NCBI GenBank assembly: GCA_958413765.1
Contig: CATYVH010000023.1
Coordinates: 1 to 28,664, forward strand
Direction of reading: 5' to 3'
Source of the DNA: an uncultured Collinsella sp.
Lineage (GTDB): Bacteria > Actinomycetota > Coriobacteriia > Coriobacteriales > Coriobacteriaceae
Length of the DNA stretch: 28,664 nucleotides
Shown here: one piece after another, positions 15,875 through 28,664 of the stretch
Position numbering within the stretch: position 1 is the first letter of the stretch
How the letters are laid out: each line of letters opens with the position of its first letter
Position numbers and translations under genes: made by a program
The notes under the pieces: generated by a model
What the model was told of the DNA's origin: nothing
Database searches by the model: none
The model's input: the letters and a program-made list of their open reading frames with translations, nothing else

Positions 15875-16537
15875 TTAGATTTTTGTTTGAGCGTGGGTGC
15901 CCAGACGTTTTAGAACGCCTCGCCAGATCGGCGCGGGCACGGCTGGCTCGGCGCAAACCATGCCGTCGGCGTCGACGTTGGCGGCATTGCCACCGCCAAG
16001 TCGCTGTGCATGCTTGACGGAGCAGCCCATGCGCGCAGCGCCCACAAGCTTATCCATCGCTTCCGAAAACGGTCGCCGCAAGAGTCCCATGCGCGGGGAG
16101 CGACGAAGCGCCGCAATGCCGCTGCCGGCGCAGATGGCAACGCCGCCACACCACAATTGGTCATGGCGCTCACATGCCTTGTGCAGGCGAACGGCGGCCC
16201 CACGCGCCTGCTCAGTGCCCTCTTGTGCGGCTCGAATCGCGGCATAGACGCGCGTTCCCGTACCGCCAAAGCGCTCAAGCGTCTGCTCGATAGCTGTCAA
16301 CGTCTCATCGTCAGCCACATCTTCAATGGCCAGCACGATGCCATCGGCAACGCTGCCGGCGTCATTTGCCTTCAAGTCGACTGGGAGGGGGAGTGTAGTG
16401 CCGGAAAGCTGTGCATAGGCGGCGATGGCATCCTGCAGGTCCCAAAGCAAAAACTCAAGATCGGCGCTATTGGGAATGCTGATATACGCAATGGTTTGCA
16501 GCGTTTTTGGTACATCGCCGCGCGCGGTCGTCTCCAT
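15875..16537 (-). CDS. Protein of unknown function, possibly flavodoxin-fold related
   Basis: A 220-residue protein I do not recognise with confidence. It opens with a hydrophobic strand (TIAYISIPNSADLEFLLWDLQ), has an acidic helix-rich middle (EDVADDETLTAIEQTLERFGGTG) and a second part with WCGGVAICAGSG and SPRMGLLRRPFSEAMDKL. The last two stretches recall the C-terminal half of small flavodoxin-fold NAD(P)H oxidoreductases, but the usual FMN-loop near the N-terminus is not seen, so it may be a degenerate member. There is no signal peptide. The ATG at 16537 has AAGGAG 5 nt upstream. It is divergent from the aminotransferase gene (93-nt shared gap) and converges with the glycosylase gene, with a single nucleotide between the stop codons and no terminator. 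Confidence 0.75.
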   Translation of the reverse strand: METTARGDVPKTLQTIAYISIPNSADLEFLLWDLQDAIAAYAQLSGTTLPLPVDLKANDAGSVADGIVLAIEDVADDETLTAIEQTLERFGGTGTRVYAAIRAAQEGTEQARGAAVRLHKACERHDQLWCGGVAICAGSGIAALRRSPRMGLLRRPFSEAMDKLVGAARMGCSVKHAQRLGGGNAANVDADGMVCAEPAVPAPIWRGVLKRLGTHAQTKI

Positions 16538-16630
16538 GCCATCTCCTTTCCGGCTCGTTTCCGTTTAGGTTACACCGTCTGACGGCGCCTCGCCGCGCTA
16601 TCCTAGTGCAACCCTTACGAAAGGAACGCC

Positions 16631-17767
16631 ATGCGTCTGCCCATGAATACCTCGCTTGCCACGCTCAAGCCCTCCGGTATCCGCCGGATCAACGCGCTCG
16701 CCGCCCAGCATCCGGGGTGCATCGCGCTCGCGCTCGGCGAGCCCGATTTTCCCACGCCCGATGTGATTAGCGCCGAGGTGACCGCCGCACTGGACCGCGG
16801 TGACACGCACTATCCGCCGAACAACGGTCGCCCCGCCCTGCGCGAGGCGTTATCTGCCTACATGGGGGACGCGGGCCTTGCGTTTTCGGCCGACGAGGTC
16901 ATCCTGACTGATGGCGCGACCGAGGCCCTGTCGGCAACATTCATGGCTATGCTCAACCCCGGCGACGAGGTCATTATCCCCACGCCGGCCTTTGGCCTGT
17001 ACGAAAGCATCGTCGTGGCCAACCACGCCAAGGCGGTCTTTTTGGATACGGAGCCTGCGCAATTCCAGATCGATGAGGAAGCGCTGCGCGCTTGCGTTAC
17101 GCCGGCGACCAAGGCCATCGTCATCTGCTCGCCCAACAATCCTACGGGTTGCATCCTCAATACGGCGTCGCTCGACGCCGTGGCGCGCGTGGCAGACCAG
17201 GCGGGCATCTACGTGGTTTGCGACGACGTATACAACCGCTTGGTCTACGCGGACGGCTACGAGCGCTTTGCCCAGCGACACCCAGAACTGCGCGAGCAGA
17301 CGGTAGTCATCGAGAGCTTCTCCAAGCCCTGGGCCATGACCGGCTGGCGCTTGGGTTGGCTCGCAGCCGCAGCCCCCGTCATCGCCGAGATCGCAAAGGC
17401 CCACCAATACCTAGTATCGAGTGCCGTCTCCTTCGAGATGGACGCCGCAGCTCGAGCCCTGACCGTCGACCCAACCCCCATGCTCAAAGTCTACAGAGCC
17501 CGCCGCGAACGCGTACTCGCAGCCTTATACGCCATGGGCCTCGACGTAGTAGAGCCCGCAGGAGCCTTCTACACTTTCCCGAGCATCAAAAAGTTCGGCC
17601 TAACCAGCGAAGACTTCTGCATCAAAGCCATCGAAGAGACAAACGTAGCCCTAGTCCCGGGCGACTGCTTCGGCACCGAAGGCCACGTCCGCCTCAGCTA
17701 TTGCGTTTCCGATAAAGACCTGGACGAAGGCCTCCGCCGCCTGTCCACCTTCCTTTCAACCTTGTAG
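16631..17767 (+). CDS. Class I aminotransferase (PLP enzyme, AspC/PatA type)
   Basis: A 378-residue pyridoxal-phosphate aminotransferase. Expected landmarks are LGEPDFPTPD near the N-terminus, TDGATEALSATFMAMLNPGDEVI, SPNNPTG for the substrate carboxylate, DDVYNRLVY with the cofactor-contacting D/Y pair, and SFSKPWAMTGWRLGW in which the lysine forms the cofactor Schiff base. The arginine binding the alpha-carboxylate is expected in GHVRLSY. It resembles aspartate/aromatic aminotransferases of subgroup I-gamma; the amino-donor range cannot be fixed. The ATG at 16631 has AAAGGA 8 nt upstream. Codon use changes about 770 nt into the gene: before ~17,400 third positions are mostly G/C (GAG, AAG), afterwards A-ending codons (GTA, CTA, GCA, GAA, AGA, TTA) are frequent. 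The reading frame stays intact. Confidence 0.93.
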   Translation: MRLPMNTSLATLKPSGIRRINALAAQHPGCIALALGEPDFPTPDVISAEVTAALDRGDTHYPPNNGRPALREALSAYMGDAGLAFSADEVILTDGATEALSATFMAMLNPGDEVIIPTPAFGLYESIVVANHAKAVFLDTEPAQFQIDEEALRACVTPATKAIVICSPNNPTGCILNTASLDAVARVADQAGIYVVCDDVYNRLVYADGYERFAQRHPELREQTVVIESFSKPWAMTGWRLGWLAAAAPVIAEIAKAHQYLVSSAVSFEMDAAARALTVDPTPMLKVYRARRERVLAALYAMGLDVVEPAGAFYTFPSIKKFGLTSEDFCIKAIEETNVALVPGDCFGTEGHVRLSYCVSDKDLDEGLRRLSTFLSTL

Positions 17768-17817
17768 CCATCAGGGACGCAACATATCAGCCCACCGACT
17801 TAAGGCTTATGAGTGGG

Positions 17818-18040
17818 GGCGCCGGCCAACGGGAAACCGGGCTGCCCCAAAGTCACCGCAGGCCGCGCCGCCGAAGGCCAGGCGCAAGGTTTTCGTAGAT
17901 TCCGCACGAGCCGAAGAGCACTTAATGTGCTCTTCGTGCGAGCCCAGGACCTGACCGAGCGAAAACCTTGCGCCTGGCCTTCGGCGGCGCGGCCGGATGG
18001 TGGAATTGTGTGCAGCCCGGTTTCCCGTTGACCGACGCCG
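17818..18040. repeat. Rod-like 220-bp inverted repeat upstream of rplJ
   Basis: This fills the first half of the 505-nt gap between the aminotransferase gene and rplJ. The outer arms 17827-17844 and 18013-18030 are a perfect 18-bp inverted match, extended outward to 17818/18039 with two mismatches. Internal unpaired blocks of 16 and 18 nt follow. Then come perfect 35-bp arms, 17861-17895 with 17960-17994, and an inner stem of 14 bp (17903-17907/17936-17940 and 17913-17921/17927-17935) with a 5-nt bulge and a TTAAT loop. Transcribed from either strand, it would fold into one long hairpin. There is no U-tract, so it is not a simple terminator. It could be two inverted copies of a ~105-bp intergenic repeat. 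The open frames within it mirror each other and look non-coding. Confidence 0.9.
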
Positions 18041-18056
18041 GGGTCCCCGCCATAAT
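18028..18056 (+). promoter_or_regulatory. Strong promoter of rplJ-rplL
   Basis: The -35 TTGACC (18028-18033) and -10 CATAAT (18051-18056) are each a 5/6 match with ideal 17-nt spacing. The first three bases of the -35 are the last three of the outer arm of the inverted repeat. Predicted start near 18063, giving a leader of about 210 nt. Confidence 0.8.
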
Positions 18057-18074
18057 ACTTTCGGTTCACGCACG

Positions 18075-18170
18075 AATCCGCTGCCAGAGACAGCCGGTGC
18101 AAACGGGCATCGCCCGCGAGCTTAATGGGATATCCCGCCAGCCGAGGTGGTCGAGTAGATATGTCTTCTC
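18075..18170 (+). ncRNA. Ribosomal protein L10 leader (autoregulatory mRNA element)
   Basis: The rplJ leader carries the sequence pattern of the bacterial L10 leader: AGAGACAGCCGGTGC, a hairpin CGGGC/GCCCG (18104-18116), TTAAT, a small stem GGGA/TCCC (18127-18136) and GCCGAGGTGG. In this family free L10-L12 complex binds the leader and lowers expression of its own operon. A terminator-like hairpin directly follows, so control is probably by premature termination. Assignment by pattern and position; no covariance search was possible. Confidence 0.75.
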
Positions 18171-18207
18171 GCCCCCGTCGCTCATGCAGCGCGGGGGCTT
18201 TCTTTTT
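18171..18207 (+). terminator. Attenuator hairpin in the rplJ leader
   Basis: The stem GCCCCCG-CGCT/AGCG-CGGGGGC (18171-18182 with 18188-18198, one bulged T) is followed by TTTCTTTTT. It lies 66 nt before the rplJ ATG, after the L10 leader. A second GCCCCCG at 18214-18220 could also pair with the 3' arm, which may matter for switching. Confidence 0.82.
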
Positions 18208-18272
18208 GGACATGCCCCCGTCACGTCCTTGTGGCGGACCGTGCCCGGAAAGAATTCGAGGAGGTGTAATTT

Positions 18273-18794
18273 ATGCCCCAGCAGTACAAAATCGACAAGG
18301 TTGCAGAGATCGAGTCCCGTATCGCCGAGAACGCCGGTCTGTTTGTCGTCAACTACAACGGTCTGACGGTTAAGCAGGCTCAGGAGCTGCGTCATCAGCT
18401 TCGCGAGTGCGGCGCCGAGATGAAGGTCTACAAGAACAACCTGGTCAAGATCGCTCTCAAGAACCAGGAGCAGCCCGAGCTCGACGAGATCCTCGCCGGC
18501 CCCGTCGCTTATGTGTTCTACGAGTCCGAGCCGGTCGAGGCCGCTAAGGCCCTTAAGGACTTCTCTGCTAAGTCCAAGGGCGTCCTTGAGATCAAGGGCG
18601 GTATCTCCGACGGCAAGGCCGTTTCCGCTGATGATGTTAAGGCTATCGCCGAGCTGCCCACCAAGGATCAGCTTCTCGGCCAGATCGCCGGTCTCATCTC
18701 CGGTTTCGCTCGCGACATCGCTGTCTGCGTCAACGGCGTTTCCTCTGGTCTCGCTCGTTCGATCCAGCAGGTCTCCGAGCAGAAGGCAGCCTAG
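18273..18794 (+). CDS. rplJ: 50S ribosomal protein L10
   Basis: A 173-residue ribosomal stalk base protein. L10 binds 23S rRNA and carries dimers of L7/L12 on its C-terminal helix; free L10-L12 represses its own operon through the mRNA leader. Family features are KVAEIESRIAENAGLFVVNYNGLTV at the N-terminus, LRECGAEMKVYKNNLVKIALK, LAGPVAYVF and a C-terminal helix after SGFARDIAVCVNGVSSGLARSIQQV. The ATG at 18273 has AGGAGG 9 nt upstream. It is the first gene of a two-gene operon, with rplL 102 nt downstream. Codon use is strongly biased, as expected for a highly expressed gene. Confidence 0.98.
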   Translation: MPQQYKIDKVAEIESRIAENAGLFVVNYNGLTVKQAQELRHQLRECGAEMKVYKNNLVKIALKNQEQPELDEILAGPVAYVFYESEPVEAAKALKDFSAKSKGVLEIKGGISDGKAVSADDVKAIAELPTKDQLLGQIAGLISGFARDIAVCVNGVSSGLARSIQQVSEQKAA

Positions 18795-18861
18795 TTGCTG
18801 TTTTCACCCGCGGCGGCAACGCCGCACCCCTGGCGCATTCGCGCCGTGTTTTAACTGATCT

Positions 18862-18877
18862 CCGTGCATCCGCACGG
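18862..18877 (+). promoter_or_regulatory. Intercistronic hairpin between rplJ and rplL
   Basis: CCGTGC-ATCC-GCACGG is a perfect 6-bp hairpin 19 nt before the rplL start. A second small stem (GGCGC-ATTC-GCGCC) with GTGTTTT after it lies just upstream. Such structures could process or stabilise the rplL message, which must be made in excess of rplJ. Confidence 0.45.
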
Positions 18878-18896
18878 AAACCGAAAGGACTTAGAA

Positions 18897-19274
18897 ATGG
18901 CTAAGCTTACCACCGATGAGATCATCGATGCTCTTAAGGAAATGACCCTTCTCGAGGCTTCCGAGCTCGTTAAGGCTATCGAGGACACCTTCGGCGTTTC
19001 CGCCGCTGCTCCTGCCGCTGTTGTCGCCGCTCCCGCTGCTGGCGCTGCTGAGGCCGAGGAGAAGACCGAGTTTGACGTCGTGCTCGAGGGCTTCGGCGAC
19101 AACAAGATCCAGGTCATCAAGGCCGTCCGTGAGCTCACCAACCTTGGCCTGAAGGAGGCCAAGGAGGTCGTCGAGGGCGCTCCCAAGGCTGTTCTCGAGG
19201 GTGCCAAGAAGGAGGACGCCGAGGCTGCCAAGGAGAAGCTCGAGGCTGCTGGCGCTGCTGTCACCCTCAAGTAA
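18897..19274 (+). CDS. rplL: 50S ribosomal protein L7/L12
   Basis: A 125-residue ribosomal stalk protein that recruits and activates translation factors and binds in several copies to L10. It has the N-terminal dimerisation helix region (LTTDEIIDALKEMTLLEASELVKAIED), an Ala/Pro-rich flexible hinge (residues ~38-55) and the C-terminal factor-binding domain, with KTEFDVVLEGFGDNKIQVIK, LGLKEAKEVVE and AKEKLEAAGA. Length is normal. The ATG at 18897 has AAAGGA about 9 nt upstream. A strong terminator ends the operon 28 nt later. Confidence 0.98.
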   Translation: MAKLTTDEIIDALKEMTLLEASELVKAIEDTFGVSAAAPAAVVAAPAAGAAEAEEKTEFDVVLEGFGDNKIQVIKAVRELTNLGLKEAKEVVEGAPKAVLEGAKKEDAEAAKEKLEAAGAAVTLK

Positions 19275-19301
19275 TCAGGCTTTCTCGCCAGATTTCTTTG
19301 C

Positions 19302-19340
19302 AGACGGGGTTCGCATTGCGAGCCCCGTCTTTTTTGTTTT
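19302..19340 (+). terminator. Terminator of the rplJ-rplL operon
   Basis: Arms 19302-19314 and 19318-19330 form 13 pairs, one of them G-U in plus-strand RNA, with a 3-nt loop. TTTTTTGTTTTT follows. Strong intrinsic terminator separating rplL from galU. Confidence 0.93.
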
Positions 19341-19413
19341 TCGGTCCCTCGGCATCGGTTGCTCAAACTGCCATGTTCTGTGATTTGCGTCGTATCGGGT
19401 GCCCTGCCGTTGG

Positions 19414-19447
19414 GCAATAAAATTGCACCATTCGAGCAATAATTTGC
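19414..19447. promoter_or_regulatory. Two operator-like dyads upstream of galU
   Basis: GCAAT-AAA-ATTGC (19414-19426) and GCAA-TAAT-TTGC (19436-19447) are similar dyads with centres about 21 bp apart, two turns of DNA. They lie directly upstream of the galU promoter. The protein that might bind is unknown. Confidence 0.45.
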
Positions 19448-19464
19448 GTTGACCTGCTGAAGAA

Positions 19465-19492
19465 TTGTCTCTGCCTTGTAGCGACATATAGT
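19465..19492 (+). promoter_or_regulatory. Candidate promoter of galU
   Basis: The -35 TTGTCT (19465-19470) and -10 TATAGT (19487-19492) are spaced by 16 nt. A leader of about 90 nt follows, with two small hairpins (TGCGGC/GCCGCA and GGCGC/GCGCC) before the ribosome site. Confidence 0.6.
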
Positions 19493-19588
19493 TCCAGCGG
19501 TAAGATGCTTGGGTATCGCAATTTGGTCTGCGGCTGTGTGCCGCACGCATGGGGCGCTTTTGCGCCTGCGAAAGGATCTTTGAATAAC

Positions 19589-20497
19589 ATGAAGGCAATC
19601 ATCCCCGCCGCCGGTCTTGGCACGCGTTTTCTGCCTGGCACCAAGTGCACGCCCAAAGAGATGCTGCCGGTGCTCGACAAGCCCGTCATTCAGTACGTCG
19701 TCGAGGAGGCACTCGACCCCGAGGAGGTCGACGACGCCATCATCGTTACTTCTCCCGGCAAGCCCGAGCTGCTGAACTACTTCCAGCCCGACCGTTCGCT
19801 CGAGAACCTGCTGCGCGAGCGCGGCAAGAACGCCTATGCCGATGCCGTCGCCCACGCTGGCGGTATGCCGGTCGACTTCCGTTATCAGTACGAGCCCAAG
19901 GGCCTCGGCCATGCTATTCGCTCTGCTGCCGACGCCGTGGCAGGGGAGAACTTCCTGGTTCTTCTGGGCGACTACGTTGTGCCTAACCGCGATATCTGCG
20001 ACAAGATGCTCGCCGTTTCCAAGGAGCACGGTGGCGCTTCTGTTATCGCCGTCGCTGCTTGCTCGCCCGAGGAAGTCAGCCGCTACGGCGTTATCGCCGG
20101 CGAGCGCGTCGGTTCGCTCGAGGGCGCCGAGAACGTTGCCGATGCCGAGCCGGGCGCTGTCTGGCGTATCGGCGGTCTGGTTGAGAAGCCCGCTCCCGAG
20201 GCCGCTCCGTCCAACCTGTACATCGTCGGTCGCTACCTGCTGAGCCCGCTGGTCATGGACCTGCTGGCAGATCAGCAGGCCGGCAAGGGCGGCGAGATCC
20301 AGCTCACCGACGCCATGGCCCGTTCGCTCGACCGCGAGGCCATGTATGCGGTCGTCATCGACCCGCTGTCGGGCTACGACACCGGCACTCCCTCTGGCTG
20401 GATGGCCACCAACGCCCTCATGGCTGCAAGCGACCCCCGCTTTGCCGATGCCTTCTGGGACGCTATCGACGAGCGCGGCGGATTGATGCGCAAGTAA
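19589..20497 (+). CDS. galU: UTP-glucose-1-phosphate uridylyltransferase
   Basis: A 302-residue enzyme that makes UDP-glucose from UTP and glucose-1-phosphate, feeding galactose use and cell-envelope glycans. The nucleotide-binding start reads KAIIPAAGLGTRFLPGTKCTPKEML; further landmarks are KPVIQYVVEEAL, EPKGLGHA, LLGDY with the metal-binding aspartate, RYGVIAG and GYDTGTPSGW near the C-terminus. The usual family sequence has a small residue or Ala where Cys stands in TKCTPKEM. Start choice is uncertain: the ATG at 19589 is 12 nt from AAGGA, while a TTG at 19580 (adding MNN) is about 4 nt from it. It sits as a single-gene unit, with promoter and terminator, between rplL and rpoB, which are often neighbours in other bacteria. 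Confidence 0.95.
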   Translation: MKAIIPAAGLGTRFLPGTKCTPKEMLPVLDKPVIQYVVEEALDPEEVDDAIIVTSPGKPELLNYFQPDRSLENLLRERGKNAYADAVAHAGGMPVDFRYQYEPKGLGHAIRSAADAVAGENFLVLLGDYVVPNRDICDKMLAVSKEHGGASVIAVAACSPEEVSRYGVIAGERVGSLEGAENVADAEPGAVWRIGGLVEKPAPEAAPSNLYIVGRYLLSPLVMDLLADQQAGKGGEIQLTDAMARSLDREAMYAVVIDPLSGYDTGTPSGWMATNALMAASDPRFADAFWDAIDERGGLMRK

Positions 20498-20517
20498 GCC
20501 TTCGGGCATCGACATTT

Positions 20518-20552
20518 ACGGGCGCGGACTTCGGTTCGCGCCCGTTTTTTAT
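20518..20552 (+). terminator. Terminator of galU
   Basis: A 9-bp perfect stem (20518-20526 with 20537-20545), extended by a G-U and two more pairs, is followed by TTTTTT. It ends the galU transcript 20 nt after the stop codon. Confidence 0.92.
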
Positions 20553-20593
20553 AAGAGCTGCGATTGCCGGCTCTCTGTTCACAGAAAATATAT

Positions 20594-20605
20594 GAACAGA
20601 TGTTC
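20594..20605. promoter_or_regulatory. LexA-type SOS box upstream of rpoB
   Basis: GAACAGATGTTC (TGAACAGATGTTCG with flanks) fits the Gram-positive/actinobacterial LexA consensus CGAACRNRYGTTYC in all but the outer two bases. A further half-site TGTTCA lies at 20576-20581. It is about 80 nt upstream of the predicted rpoB -35, so control would be indirect or act on another start site in the AT-rich region 20581-20637. Confidence 0.5.
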
Positions 20606-20683
20606 GATACACATATATCTACCTGCGTGTTTTCTGTCGAAAAACTTTGCTACTCCAAAAACTCAATCGCGTCAAGGCTTTTC

Positions 20684-20711
20684 TTGCCCAACGGTCGGTA
20701 CCTGATAAACT
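20684..20711 (+). promoter_or_regulatory. Promoter of rpoB-rpoC
   Basis: The -35 TTGCCC (20684-20689) and -10 TAAACT (20706-20711) are spaced by 16 nt. A leader of about 67 nt follows, ending in a strong AAGGAGG ribosome site. Confidence 0.55.
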
Positions 20712-20784
20712 ATTAGGTTGCGATAACTGGCGAAGCTATGCCTCGCCAACCCACCGAGCATTTCCGTGAAGGAGGAAAAACCTG

Positions 20785-24276
<3,492 letters not shown>

Positions 24277-24282
24277 TTGACT

Positions 24283-28664
<4,382 letters not shown>

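Noticed and set aside
17800..18213. Several short frames within the inverted repeat, some giving near-identical peptides from both strands
   Set aside because: The likeness follows from the palindrome; no ribosome sites and no family resemblance.

Overview
The window (28.7 kb, high GC, dense genes, mostly Gram-positive-type Shine-Dalgarno sites) looks like a chromosomal segment of a gut actinobacterium of the class Coriobacteriia, most likely Collinsella or a close relative. That placement is inference. It rests on the actinobacterial coiled-coil insert in RpoC, an LAATG cell-wall sorting signal (class E sortase type), G/C-ending codon use and the mixture of families. No phage, transposase, CRISPR array, tRNA or rRNA was seen.

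Layout. Bases 1-7,721 are all on the minus strand. Reading in the direction of transcription: asnS; a WYL-type regulator; a three-gene ABC importer (lipoprotein binding protein, permease, ATPase); and a cell-wall-anchored 5'-nucleotidase only 72 nt behind the ATPase. Next comes a minus-strand PTS EIIA (crr-like), divergent from plus-strand genes: an alpha/beta hydrolase, a small beta-rich protein, a FeoA-FeoB fusion, a SotB-like MFS exporter, a GH13 amylase-type enzyme and a DNA-deoxyinosine glycosylase-like protein. A minus-strand gene of unknown function converges on these. A class I aminotransferase follows.

Bases 17,768-28,664 carry the transcription/translation block: a 220-bp rod-like inverted repeat, the rplJ promoter, an L10 leader with attenuator, rplJ-rplL, galU, rpoB, and rpoC running off the end. 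galU separates rplL from rpoB, and each of the three units has its own promoter and terminator.

The most notable observation is at the C-terminus of RpoC. Beyond the point where beta' normally ends there is a helix-hairpin-helix domain that aligns without gaps to the C-terminal domain of RNA polymerase alpha. It keeps the equivalents of E. coli alpha R265, N268, G296, K298 and E302, which contact UP-element DNA. Other points worth checking are the large palindrome whose arm holds part of the rplJ -35 element, a LexA-like box upstream of rpoB, a LacI/CcpA-like operator in front of crr, a motif shared by the WYL regulator and the ABC importer, and a codon-usage break inside the aminotransferase gene.
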